From UBA993 sp964389365 (lineage in GTDB: Bacteria; Bacillota; Dethiobacteria; DTU022): a stretch of 22,319 nt of DNA. The position numbers were made by a program, and so were the translations under genes. The stretch covers positions 1 through 22,319 of the forward strand of contig CAYMDO010000031.1 in assembly GCA_964389365.1 (NCBI GenBank), written 5' to 3'. Position 1 is the stretch's first letter. Each line of letters starts with the position of its first letter. A model generated the notes under the pieces. It saw only the letters and a list, made by a program, of their open reading frames with translations. It did no database searches and was not told the DNA's origin. Of the stretch, positions 14,933 to 22,319 are shown one piece after another.

Positions 14933-16195
14933 TCATACCTTTACCGGAGAAGAAGGAAACCTCAATGTCGCAAAATAGTCGTCAATCGTTTCCGCCCGGC
15001 GAATTAACTGAACGGCGCCGTCCCCGCGCAGCAGCAGTTCCGCCGAACGCAGCTTGGCATTATAGTTGAACCCCATCGCATAGCCGTGAGCGCCCGTATC
15101 ATGAATTACAACCAGATCGCCCGGCTCTACCGGGGGAAGCCGGCGGTCGATGGCAAATTTATCGCTGTTTTCGCAGAGCGAGCCGGTCACATCGTACTGC
15201 CGGTCGGCAGGCTGATCTTCCTTGCCTGGAATGCTTATATGGTGGTAAGCCCCGTAGATGCCCGGGCGCATCAGGTCGGCCATGCAGGAGTCAAGGCCCA
15301 CATAGGTTTTATACTTATCTGCCACATGGCGCACCCTGCTGACCAGGTAACCGTACGGACCGGTAACCAGGCGTCCGCATTCGAACACTAAGCGCAGGGG
15401 ATGCAGTCCGGCAGGGATGATCAGCTGATCGTACAGTTCTTTCACCCCGTCAGAAATCAGCTCCAGGTTTACCGCTTTTTCCTCCGGCCGGTAGGGGATC
15501 CCAACGCCCCCGCCCATATTGACCAGCTCAATTTCAACCCCGGCTTCTTCTTTGATATTAACGGCCAGCTCAAAGAGCATGCGTGCCGTTTCTACAAAGT
15601 AGCTGTTTTCGAGTTCGTTGGAGGCAACCATGGTATGCAAACCGAAGCGTTTAACCCCTTTGCGTTTAACGGTTTTGTAAGCATCGACTATCTGGTCCCT
15701 AGTCACGCCGTACTTGGCTTCGTGCGGCAGGCCGATTAAGACATTGCCGGTCCGGGCATCCCCTGGGTTGTAACGGAAAGAAATCAGGTCAGGGATGCCG
15801 GCGCTATTTTCAAGAAGCGCTAGATGGCCGGTATCGTCCAGATTTATCACTGCTCCAAGACGGGCCGCTTCAACGAACTCCTCCGCCGGGGTATCATTGG
15901 AGGTAAGAACGATATCTTCACCGCGAAAACCGACTTTTTCCGCCAGAATCAGTTCCGGCAGCGAGCTGCAGTCAACACCCATATTTTCTTCCAGCAGAAT
16001 CGCTAAAATAGACGGATTTGGGCAGGCTTTAACAGCGTAATGGTTTTTGAAGCCATCCACCCAGGAAAAAGCCTTATAAAATTTGCGGGCATTTTCGCGG
16101 ATCGCTTTTTCGTCGTAAAGATGGAAGGGAGTCTGATACTCTTCGGCAATCATTTCCAGTTCGGCCTTCGACAAAGGGATCTTCTTTTCAGGCAG
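14933..16195 (-). CDS. lysA: Diaminopimelate decarboxylase
   Basis: PLP enzyme of fold type III that converts meso-DAP to lysine, the last step of the pathway. About 420 residues. The PLP lysine is in NHYAVKACPNP, the glycine-rich phosphate loop is NMGGGVGIPY, ECGRLVTGPYG follows, and the active-site cysteine is in GSLCENSDKFA. Start choice: an in-frame GTG (16204) overlaps the ribosome site GGAGG itself (16204-16208). A CTG at 16195 has ideal 8-nt spacing and gives an N-terminus (M)PEKKIPLSK like homologues, so CTG is proposed. Last DAP gene, 95 bp after dapL. Confidence 0.92.
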   Translation of the reverse strand: MPEKKIPLSKAELEMIAEEYQTPFHLYDEKAIRENARKFYKAFSWVDGFKNHYAVKACPNPSILAILLEENMGVDCSSLPELILAEKVGFRGEDIVLTSNDTPAEEFVEAARLGAVINLDDTGHLALLENSAGIPDLISFRYNPGDARTGNVLIGLPHEAKYGVTRDQIVDAYKTVKRKGVKRFGLHTMVASNELENSYFVETARMLFELAVNIKEEAGVEIELVNMGGGVGIPYRPEEKAVNLELISDGVKELYDQLIIPAGLHPLRLVFECGRLVTGPYGYLVSRVRHVADKYKTYVGLDSCMADLMRPGIYGAYHHISIPGKEDQPADRQYDVTGSLCENSDKFAIDRRLPPVEPGDLVVIHDTGAHGYAMGFNYNAKLRSAELLLRGDGAVQLIRRAETIDDYFATLRFPSSPVKV

Positions 16196-16299
16196 GAATA
16201 TCACCTCCGATAATTTGTTGCCTCTTTACCCGTTCCCTCTTAAATTTCAGGTGCCGGGCAGCAGGTTGCGCTTCATATGATGGGGTGTGGTATGGCCGC

Positions 16300-17526
16300 T
16301 CAGTGCAATTTGGCAATGATCTGCTCCACTGCCGCCTCAATATCAGCCCGGCGCCCAAAAGCGCTGAGGCGGAAAAAGCCTTCTCCGGCCGGGCCGAAAC
16401 CGGAGCCCGGGGTGCCTACCACCTGGGTTTCATTTAGCAATTTATCGAAAAATGCCCAGGATGAAAGGCCGCCCGGTGTTTTAAGCCACAGGTAAGGGGC
16501 ATTTACACCGCCGTAGATTATCAGGCCGATCTTCTGCAACCCTTCCCGGATCAGGCGGGCGTTTTCCATATAGTAGCTGGTTACCGCTCTGCATTCCTCC
16601 TGCCCCCGGGGTGACAGCACCGCCAGCCCGCCCCTCTGGGCAATGTTTGATGCGCCGTTGAAAAATGTCGTTTGGCGGCGCAGCCATAACCGGTTTAGTT
16701 CGCCCGGCACGCTATCTTCAACCACCAGGCCCTTCGGAACAACAGTCCAGCCGAGCCTGACCCCGGTAAAACCTGCCGATTTAGAAAAGCTGTTGATTTC
16801 GACTGCACACTGCTCAGCTCCTGCTATTTCGTAGATCGAGCGGGGCAGTTCAGGGTCGGTAATAAAATCGGCGTATGCCGCGTCAAAAATGATCACCGCC
16901 CGGTTTTCCCTGGCATAGTCAACGAACTTCTGCAGCTGCTGATGGGTGGCCACGGCTCCGGTCGGGTTATTCGGGCTGCAGAGGTAGATCAGGTCCGCTT
17001 TTTCGGCCGGCGGTTCAGGGATAAAACCGTTTTCTTCACTGCACCGCATGTAAATAAAACCGTTATAAGAACCGTTATTGCTGTCGCAGGTGCCCGAGCG
17101 GCCGGCAATAACGTTTGAATCCACATAAACCGGATAAGCAGGGTCCTGGAAGGCAGCCAGGTTGTCGGTGCCAAAGATTGACTGGATGTTTCCCGAGTCC
17201 GGTTTTGCACCGTCGCTGACAAATATTTCAGCAGCCTCCAGCATCACACCCCGCTGCCGGTAAAGAAGGACCAGCGCTTTGCGCAGATCAAGATCGCCCT
17301 GTTCATCGCCGTAACCGCTGTAGGTCTCATGGGAAGCAAGCCTTTGCACACCATCATTCAGCCCGCCTATCACCGAAAGCGGCAGCGGTTCGGTAGTGTT
17401 GCCGATCCCCAGGCGGTATATTTTAGCTTTAGGGTTTTCCTTTTGAAAAGCAGCAACCCGGCGGCTGATTTCCGGGAAAAGGTACCCGGCGCTTAATTTC
17501 CGGTAGTGGGCATTAATTTTAGCCAT
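16300..17526 (-). CDS. dapL: LL-diaminopimelate aminotransferase
   Basis: Converts tetrahydrodipicolinate directly to LL-DAP using glutamate, bypassing the succinylase or acetylase branch. 408 residues with the class I/II aminotransferase fold: LGIGNTTEPLP (39-49), the PLP-contacting Tyr in GYGDEQG, SPNNPTGA (184-191), IFDAAYADF (213-221) with Asp215 and Tyr218, and the PLP lysine Lys249 in SFSKSAGFTGVRLGW. ATG start with AAGGAG upstream at a rather long spacing (about 12 nt). Placed between dapA and lysA, confirming the pathway. Confidence 0.95.
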   Translation of the reverse strand: MAKINAHYRKLSAGYLFPEISRRVAAFQKENPKAKIYRLGIGNTTEPLPLSVIGGLNDGVQRLASHETYSGYGDEQGDLDLRKALVLLYRQRGVMLEAAEIFVSDGAKPDSGNIQSIFGTDNLAAFQDPAYPVYVDSNVIAGRSGTCDSNNGSYNGFIYMRCSEENGFIPEPPAEKADLIYLCSPNNPTGAVATHQQLQKFVDYARENRAVIIFDAAYADFITDPELPRSIYEIAGAEQCAVEINSFSKSAGFTGVRLGWTVVPKGLVVEDSVPGELNRLWLRRQTTFFNGASNIAQRGGLAVLSPRGQEECRAVTSYYMENARLIREGLQKIGLIIYGGVNAPYLWLKTPGGLSSWAFFDKLLNETQVVGTPGSGFGPAGEGFFRLSAFGRRADIEAAVEQIIAKLH

Positions 17527-17548
17527 CGCAAGACCATGCTCCTTATCC

Positions 17549-18475
17549 TTAAATATTTACTTTGCGGTTACCTGCCTCCTGTATATCAAGGCCCGCCATC
17601 GCCTGACCGATTGCCGTGTAGTGCTCATCCCGGGAAAGAGGGCACATCGGCAGCCGAAATTCTTCCTTGCACCACTTTTTCATGGCCATAGCAGTCTTGA
17701 TCGGTATCGGGTTGGTTTCGATAAAACAGGCTTTAAAGAAAGGCATCAGCTGCGCTTCAACTTCCCGCGCCCGATCCAAGTTGCCATTAAGAGCGCTGTG
17801 CACCATTTCCTTCATCTGCCGCGGGATCAAATTTGCCGCTACAGAAACCACCCCGTTACCCCCGGCCTCGATCAGGTCAACGGTCATATTGTCGTCGCCG
17901 CAGAGCACCACAAATTGCTCCCGGCGCAGCCCGATCAGCTTTTTCATCTGCTCCAGGCTGCCTGACGCCTCCTTCACCCCGACAATATTGGGGTACTCGT
18001 TCATCAGGCGTAGGAGGGTTTCATTCTCCAGGTTTACCCCGGTCCGGCCCTCGATATTGTATACAATACAGGGGATCGATACCGACTCGGCAACTGCCCT
18101 GAAGTGCAGGTACAGGCCTTTCTGGGTCGGCTTGACATAGTAGGGGTTAACCAGCAATACGGCATCTACGCCTGATTGTTCGGCATGCTGTGAAAGCTGT
18201 ATAGCTTCGGCGGTGGCGTTGCTGCCTGTTCCGGCAATTACCGGCACCCGTCCGGCGGCATACTCTACGGTGAGGGCGATTACCCGGTCATGCTCATCGT
18301 GCGTAAGAGTTGAACTTTCACCTGTCGTGCCGCATGGCACCAGCCCGTCGATACCGGATTCAATCTGGAACTCAACCAGTCGTTTAAAAGCACCGATGTC
18401 AACTGCGCCGGTCGAAGTAAAGGGCGTAATCAGCGCTGTGTGCACTCCCCTGAAAATCTCGTCAATGCTTCTCAC
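17549..18475 (-). CDS. dapA: 4-hydroxy-tetrahydrodipicolinate synthase
   Basis: Condenses pyruvate with aspartate semialdehyde. 308-residue TIM-barrel protein with CGTTGESSTL (48-57), the active-site tyrosine Tyr139 in VYNIEGRTG, and the Schiff-base lysine Lys168 in VGVKEASGS. The common form of the tyrosine motif is YNxPGRTG; here Glu replaces Pro. GTG start overlaps the dapB stop (GTGA), indicating translational coupling. Confidence 0.95.
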   Translation of the reverse strand: MRSIDEIFRGVHTALITPFTSTGAVDIGAFKRLVEFQIESGIDGLVPCGTTGESSTLTHDEHDRVIALTVEYAAGRVPVIAGTGSNATAEAIQLSQHAEQSGVDAVLLVNPYYVKPTQKGLYLHFRAVAESVSIPCIVYNIEGRTGVNLENETLLRLMNEYPNIVGVKEASGSLEQMKKLIGLRREQFVVLCGDDNMTVDLIEAGGNGVVSVAANLIPRQMKEMVHSALNGNLDRAREVEAQLMPFFKACFIETNPIPIKTAMAMKKWCKEEFRLPMCPLSRDEHYTAIGQAMAGLDIQEAGNRKVNI

Positions 18476-19233
18476 TTCAACTTCCCCCCGATCACCGCCT
18501 GCATCAGATCATCGATGCTGTACAGGCCTTTTTTGTTTACTATCCACTCGGCTGCCAAGAGCGCCCCCTCGGCAAAACCGGACCGGTTGCGGGCCCGGTG
18601 CTCAATGGCAATCGTATCAACCTCACTGTCATAAACAACCCTGTGCAGGCCCGGTTCCGCCCCAACGCGGGATGAAGAAATATGCAGGTCGCCTGCACCA
18701 AGAGGTTGTTCATAGTTGCCGGCCACAATGCTTTTTTTCCGGCTCAGGGCATCAAGCAATATGGCCCCGATCATCTCCGCCGTTCCCGAAGGGCTGTCTT
18801 TTTTCCGGCTGTGGTGCACTTCGCTCACCATCACATCATACTGCTCAAAACCCTCCATCAAGGCGGCGGATGTTTTGATCAACTGCAAATAGATGTTTAC
18901 CCCAAGGGAAAAATTGCCGGACCAGATCAGGCCGGTCCCCGATTGGTTAACCATCACGGCCACTTCGCCCAGCCGTTCATACCACCCGGTTGTACCGATG
19001 ACCGCCGGCAGCTGCAAATCACAGTATAGCTTTATGTTATCAACAAGCGTACCCGGGCTGGTAAAGTCAATTATCACATCAAGCGGTAATATAGCGGCGC
19101 TGATCGCGCGATCCGTAACTTCTTCGGCACCACAGGACGGATCAATTATTGCAGCAACACTGTGGCCTTTCTCCAGCGCCTTCTGCCTGATTATTATGCC
19201 CATCTTGCCGTAACCGGCTATCCCGATTCGCAA
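18472..19233 (-). CDS. dapB: 4-hydroxy-tetrahydrodipicolinate reductase
   Basis: NAD(P)H-dependent reductase after DapA. 253 residues, with Rossmann motif GIAGYGKMG (4-12), IGTTGW (79-84), and the catalytic signature EVHHSRKKDSPSGTA (138-152) containing His140 and Lys144. TTG start with GGAG about 10 nt upstream. First gene of the dapB-dapA-dapL-lysA operon. No good promoter was found upstream (19234-19393), and no lysine-riboswitch features were recognised. Confidence 0.94.
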   Translation of the reverse strand: MRIGIAGYGKMGIIIRQKALEKGHSVAAIIDPSCGAEEVTDRAISAAILPLDVIIDFTSPGTLVDNIKLYCDLQLPAVIGTTGWYERLGEVAVMVNQSGTGLIWSGNFSLGVNIYLQLIKTSAALMEGFEQYDVMVSEVHHSRKKDSPSGTAEMIGAILLDALSRKKSIVAGNYEQPLGAGDLHISSSRVGAEPGLHRVVYDSEVDTIAIEHRARNRSGFAEGALLAAEWIVNKKGLYSIDDLMQAVIGGKLK

Positions 19234-19393
19234 TTATTATCAACTCCTTAACATCAGAAGCCCCGAATTGAATTGAAGTGTTGTGCAATAGTACAGCCTG
19301 AAAGTTAAAACCTCTGGCTATTTGATTAATTCTCCCAATACCGGCGATTCCCTGCCTCCGGTTCAATTGGCCGGGGCAACAGGCAACGCTTTA

Positions 19394-19423
19394 TTGACGC
19401 TGCCCGGATTAAGCAGTTATAAT
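19394..19423 (+). promoter_or_regulatory. Promoter of the MFS transporter gene
   Basis: TTGACG (19394-19399), 18-bp spacer, perfect TATAAT (19418-19423). Transcription would start near 19430, giving a 5' leader of about 90 nt. Confidence 0.75.
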
Positions 19424-19434
19424 GTCCGAAGCAT

Positions 19435-19495
19435 GCAGGCCGGAAAAGATAAGGGATAACATCCCGCACTTACTGCCGGCCAGCCTGAAGCAGGC
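19435..19495 (+). promoter_or_regulatory. Structured 5' leader of the MFS gene, candidate cis-regulatory RNA
   Basis: The leader can form GGCCGG (19438-19443) with CCGGCC (19476-19481), enclosing the hairpin GGGAT-AAC-ATCCC (19453-19465), and then GCCTG-AAG-CAGGC (19483-19495). The 5' CAGGC (19436-19440) can also pair with GCCTG (19483-19487), which would extend the first helix and disrupt the last hairpin. It does not match any riboswitch class I can recall. Confidence 0.3.
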
Positions 19496-19521
19496 TTGAA
19501 TTGGACATCTGATCTGAACCG

Positions 19522-20730
19522 GTGGAGGAACTGAAAACGGCAACAGGTACAGCAACCCCCATAAAAAATAGCAGCTGGAAAAACTGGGCTTATTTTTACG
19601 GGTCGGTCTTCTTTTTTATGGCTAACCTATTTGCCGTTATCGCCACCTTTCCAGCTTACAGTTTATCCATCGGCAGCACTCCATTTCAGTCGGGCCTCCA
19701 GAATACCGTGTTCGGTTTGTCGGCTGTGCTGTTCAGGCTGATCCTGGGGCCGGTAATGGATCACAGGGGGGCAAAGCCCCTGATGCTGTTAGGCGCATTT
19801 ACTTTTGCCACCACTCCCCTGATTTTGATGCTCGGCTCGGCATACTGGCTGTTGCTGGCTGCCCGTGTTTACCAGGCCCTGGGGCTGGCAGTTTTTCTGC
19901 CGGGCGTTTCAACAATGGCAGCCGATATGGCGCCGGTTAAACGGATGGGAGCCTACCTCGGCAGTTTAAGAATCTTCTTCAACCTCGGTTTGCTAACCGG
20001 CCCTGCGGCGGCAATATTTTTAGCTGACAACTACGGTTTTAACAGCTGGTTTGCAGTGAGCGCGATCATCGGGGCGCTCTCGCTGTTACTTCTGGCGGCA
20101 GTACACCCGGGAGAAAATAAAAGCGATGCAAAAACCGTAAACAGCAGCATGGCAAACTTCGCTGAAGCGCTGCAGGGCAAGGCCCTGTTCCCGCTGCTCG
20201 CCGGAATCGCACTGCTTTCAACTGTATACAGCGCCATCATTTCTTTCGCTGCCATGCACCTGGAGCATACAGCAGCAGGAACTGCCGCCGCTTATTTTTT
20301 TGTGGTTTTCGGTGCAGCCGGGATTGTCGGTGCCCTTTCAGCAGGAATGCTATCTGACCGGATTGAACGTTCACGCCTGGCCTGGCCGTTGATGATCGCT
20401 CTCGGGGCCGGAACAATTTTATTTGCCTATGCAGGTTATCATCCGCTATTGGTAGTCATCTGTGCTTTTATTCTCGGAATCGGCATCCAGGGCAGCTCCC
20501 TGGTTTTTATCACATGGCTGCTTGACCTGGCCAAACCCGGGTTAAGGGCTACAACAGTCAGCATCCAGGAAAATACTGTTGATATATTCTTCTCCCTGGG
20601 AGCCCTTCTCTTTGGCCTGGCCGCCCAGGGCCCGGGCCTTGGCAGCGCATTTTTAGCAGTAGGCCTGACTGTCCTGATCGCCATTACGCCCCTGATCAAC
20701 CTAACAAAAAAACCGGCGAAGCAACAATAA
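19522..20730 (+). CDS. Major facilitator superfamily transporter
   Basis: 402 residues with about 12 hydrophobic helices and a central cytoplasmic loop near 200-215. The MFS motif A-like GPVMDHRGAKPLMLLG lies between helices 2 and 3, and a related SDRIERSRLAWPL lies in the second half. It is probably a proton-linked exporter or small-solute carrier; the substrate cannot be named. The GTG start overlaps GGAGG (19524-19528), so the ribosome site is inside the listed coding start and the true start may be slightly downstream. Divergent from the dap operon. Confidence 0.88.
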   Translation: MEELKTATGTATPIKNSSWKNWAYFYGSVFFFMANLFAVIATFPAYSLSIGSTPFQSGLQNTVFGLSAVLFRLILGPVMDHRGAKPLMLLGAFTFATTPLILMLGSAYWLLLAARVYQALGLAVFLPGVSTMAADMAPVKRMGAYLGSLRIFFNLGLLTGPAAAIFLADNYGFNSWFAVSAIIGALSLLLLAAVHPGENKSDAKTVNSSMANFAEALQGKALFPLLAGIALLSTVYSAIISFAAMHLEHTAAGTAAAYFFVVFGAAGIVGALSAGMLSDRIERSRLAWPLMIALGAGTILFAYAGYHPLLVVICAFILGIGIQGSSLVFITWLLDLAKPGLRATTVSIQENTVDIFFSLGALLFGLAAQGPGLGSAFLAVGLTVLIAITPLINLTKKPAKQQ

Positions 20731-20738
20731 GCATCAAG

Positions 20739-20763
20739 CCCTCCCGGAACCGTTTCCCGGGGG
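20739..20763. repeat. GC-rich imperfect inverted repeat between convergent genes
   Basis: CCCTCCCGGAA and TTTCCCGGGGG can pair with bulges. It lies between the ends of the convergent MFS and zinc-ribbon genes and has no T tract. It may be a weak bidirectional terminator. Confidence 0.3.
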
Positions 20764-20771
20764 CCGGCAAA

Positions 20772-21146
20772 TTATTCAAACAAAACCAGGTATAGGCCCT
20801 GTTCGTCTTTGCTTCCCTTAATCAATTCACAGTGCCGGAGAACGGCAATTTGCTTATTCACCTCCCACTCCTGCAGCCCTAATTCTTCCATTACCTCGGC
20901 TTTGCTTGCCCGGCCCTTTTGCCTGATCAATTCATAGATCTTTTTCTGTATATCCAACAGCCCTTCAGTACCGGTCTGGCCGGCTGCCTGGCGGTGCTTT
21001 TTGGCCAGGCGGGTAGCCGCCACATCACAGGTTTTCGGCGCCTGCACAGCGCCCATATAGCAATCCTCGCATAAATCCTGCCCGCGGTAGTTATAGCTAT
21101 CGTCAGATTTAATATTAACTTTACACCTTGCACACTGCTTCACCAT
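20772..21146 (-). CDS. Zinc-ribbon / winged-helix protein
   Basis: 124 residues. The N-terminal zinc-binding knuckles Cys5-x-x-Cys8 and Cys26-x-x-Cys29 (CARC and CEDC) form a small zinc ribbon (about 1-32). After a charged linker, residues about 62-124 form a winged-helix-like domain (IYELIRQKGRASKAEVMEEL) that fits DNA binding. It is probably a transcriptional regulator, but its target is not evident. ATG start with AAAGGAG about 8 nt upstream. It is transcribed alone from an extended -10 promoter, divergent from the superoxide reductase gene. Confidence 0.7.
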   Translation of the reverse strand: MVKQCARCKVNIKSDDSYNYRGQDLCEDCYMGAVQAPKTCDVAATRLAKKHRQAAGQTGTEGLLDIQKKIYELIRQKGRASKAEVMEELGLQEWEVNKQIAVLRHCELIKGSKDEQGLYLVLFE

Positions 21147-21169
21147 AACCGATCTCCTTTCCCTGGATT

Positions 21170-21178
21170 ATTATAGCA
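21170..21178 (-). promoter_or_regulatory. Extended -10 promoter of the zinc-ribbon gene
   Basis: Minus strand TGC-TATAAT: perfect -10 (21170-21175) preceded by the TGN extension. The -35 region is poor, as is usual for extended -10 promoters. Confidence 0.55.
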
Positions 21179-21271
21179 TGACCTTACAGTAACCATTTTA
21201 ATTTACCTGAATAATCTTCGCATAAAAAAAGGAAGTCTGTCTTGAGTACAGAATAAATCATGGCAAAGGTA

Positions 21272-21288
21272 AATTATATATTTTAATT
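21272..21288 (+). promoter_or_regulatory. AT-rich quasi-palindrome, possible PerR-type operator
   Basis: AATTATAT-A-TTTTAATT has 6 of 8 arm positions symmetrical and lies just before the ribosome site of the superoxide reductase gene. It is only a loose fit to the PerR box TTATAATNATTATAA. It is raised mainly because a PerR gene follows. Confidence 0.3.
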
Positions 21289-21302
21289 AGGGAGGCTTTC
21301 AA

Positions 21303-21698
21303 ATGGGTGTAATTGGCAGCCATATCCAGTCAGCCGACTGGAAAGCGGAAAAACATGTCCCGGTAATTGAAATAAAAGGTCCGGTCAGGAAAGGGGAGCC
21401 ATTCGAGGTTCAGCTCAGCGTAGGGGCTGAGGTAGCCCATCCCCATACCACAGAACACCATATCAGTTATATTCAGCTCTATTTTAAACCGGAGGGCGAG
21501 AAATTCATAAAACACCTCGGTTCCTTTAACTTTGAAGCACACGGCGAATCCACGGAGGGGGCCAATGCCGGCAGCGCAAAATGCGAGCCAAGGGTTATCG
21601 CTGCCGCAACTGTAGAAAAACCGGGCGAGCTGATTGCTTTAAGCTATTGTAATCTCCACGGCCTCTGGGATAACAGCGAAAAAGTATCGCTTGCATAA
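21303..21698 (+). CDS. Superoxide reductase (neelaredoxin type, single iron centre)
   Basis: Reduces superoxide to hydrogen peroxide without making oxygen, typical of anaerobes. 131 residues with no N-terminal desulforedoxin domain. The iron site is complete: Glu16-Lys17-His18 (EKHVP), His46 and His52 (HPHTTEH), and Cys116 with His119 (CNLH). This spacing matches Pyrococcus furiosus SOR, including the Glu/Lys that take part in catalysis. ATG start with GGGAGG about 8 nt upstream. perR follows in the same direction, so regulation by PerR is likely. Confidence 0.95.
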   Translation: MGVIGSHIQSADWKAEKHVPVIEIKGPVRKGEPFEVQLSVGAEVAHPHTTEHHISYIQLYFKPEGEKFIKHLGSFNFEAHGESTEGANAGSAKCEPRVIAAATVEKPGELIALSYCNLHGLWDNSEKVSLA

Positions 21699-21853
21699 AC
21701 TTTTCAGGCGCTGCGGCATATATATTATTTAAACGGCAATCCCACCCGGGCCCTGCCAGGGCAAAATAAGACGGGAGCGGTTTGAAGTCAGAGAAAGAAT
21801 ATGTTGTTATGATATTGCCGAGCGGTAAAACCGGAAGAAAATCAGGTGCCGAT

Positions 21854-22258
21854 ATGGTCAGTAAGCATAAATATAAGAGAAGCAGGCAGCGGGAGCGCAT
21901 TTACAGTTTGCTCTGCAGTACTGATACCCATCCAACCGCGTCGTGGATCTACGACGAACTGAGAAAAGATTTTAACAACCTTAGCATGGGCACGGTTTAC
22001 CGGAACATAAATATCCTGATTGATCAAAAGAAAGTCCGGCGGCTTGAAGCCGGAAGCAGTTTTGACCGTTTCGATGGCAACGTAAAGGCTCACTACCACC
22101 TAATCTGTGATACATGCGGAAAAATCGAAGACCTGCCGGATCAGGTTTTTAATGAGCTTAACGCCATAGTAAACGCTAGCACTGATTTCCGGGCAGAGAA
22201 ACATCGCCTTGATTTTTACGGGATTTGTTCCGCCTGCAAAGACTATAGAAATATATGA
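21854..22258 (+). CDS. perR: Peroxide-sensing Fur-family regulator PerR
   Basis: 134-residue metal-dependent repressor. Every metal ligand of B. subtilis PerR is found at a constant offset of 11: His26, Asp74, His80, His82 and Asp93 form the Fe/Mn sensing site, and Cys85, Cys88, Cys125 and Cys128 form the structural zinc site. Asp74 (in SFDRFDG) and His26 (in THPTASWIY) are features of PerR. A winged helix with MGTVYRNINIL lies at about 45-55. ATG 21854 has AGGTG upstream. An in-frame TTG at 21782 (with GGGAG) would add 24 residues not expected in the family. It probably controls itself and the upstream SOR gene. Confidence 0.9.
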   Translation: MVSKHKYKRSRQRERIYSLLCSTDTHPTASWIYDELRKDFNNLSMGTVYRNINILIDQKKVRRLEAGSSFDRFDGNVKAHYHLICDTCGKIEDLPDQVFNELNAIVNASTDFRAEKHRLDFYGICSACKDYRNI

Positions 22259-22268
22259 GCTTTTGGCA

Positions 22269-22319
22269 ATCGGGATAGGGGGCGACCGTAAAGCCGCCGA
22301 CCCTCCCACACCACCAAGC
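22269..22319 (-). mobile_element. Probable 3' end of a group II intron (domain VI), partial
   Basis: On the minus strand the sequence GGTGGTGTGGGAGG, then a GC hairpin, then CCCCCTATCCCGAT resembles the 3' termini of bacterial group II introns as I remember them. The hairpin pairs GGGA with TCCC and GGCG with CGCC, leaving an A (22276) bulged 7 nt before a terminal AT (22270-22269), as expected for the domain VI branch point. The rest of the intron would lie to the right of the window. The proposed end is 10 bp from the perR stop. Confidence 0.45.

Noticed and set aside
14236..16040. Plus-strand reading frames opposite the TspO-like gene and lysA
   Set aside because: Their translations are low-complexity shadows of conserved proteins in the other strand.
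19234..19393. Lysine riboswitch upstream of dapB
   Set aside because: No lysine-riboswitch core or terminator was recognised, and no confident dapB promoter defines such a leader.
21725..21770. GCCCT-GCC-AGGGC hairpin after the superoxide reductase gene as a terminator
   Set aside because: The stem is only 5 bp and no T tract follows on either strand.
1..22319. CRISPR arrays or long direct repeats
   Set aside because: No regularly spaced repeats were seen anywhere in the window.

Overview
The window reads as chromosomal DNA of an anaerobic Gram-positive bacterium of the clostridial/Peptococcaceae type (inference from gene content and signals; no search was possible). Pointers are strong GGAGG ribosome sites, consensus sigma-A promoters, an rRNA leader with a Bacillus/Clostridium-style boxA, a greA-lysS-rrn arrangement, diaminopimelate synthesis through DapL, and a superoxide reductase next to a PerR regulator.

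Layout, left to right. Positions 1-190 hold the promoter and boxA leader of an rRNA operon that runs leftward out of the window. Next come lysS and greA (minus strand) behind a consensus promoter and a leader of about 180 nt, then a three-gene minus-strand operon (HTH protein, a 'quinate 5-dehydrogenase'-like protein of unknown role, proC), then a tRNA-dihydrouridine synthase. Positions 6380-12684 form a five-gene minus-strand operon: a DUF3798 substrate-binding lipoprotein, a double-domain ABC ATPase, two permeases and an M20 metallopeptidase. This looks like uptake plus hydrolysis of an unidentified compound. Positions 12836-13263 carry a compact unit that is easy to miss: a perfect consensus promoter, two tiny related single-helix membrane proteins (30 and 29 aa) and a terminator. 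tRNA-Pro(CGG), a DUF937 protein and a TspO-like membrane protein follow. Positions 14933-19233 are a lysine/DAP operon, transcribed dapB-dapA-dapL-lysA on the minus strand. An MFS transporter with a structured 5' leader is divergent from it. A zinc-ribbon/winged-helix protein, superoxide reductase and perR close the coding part. The last 50 bases look like the 3' end (domain VI) of a group II intron entering from the right.

How the genes work together: dapB, dapA, dapL and lysA supply DAP for the cell wall and lysine, with dapF and the aspartate steps encoded elsewhere. The SOR and PerR genes form an oxidative-stress module. The DUF3798 operon and the two-microprotein operon are the least characterised systems here and the best candidates for new biology.
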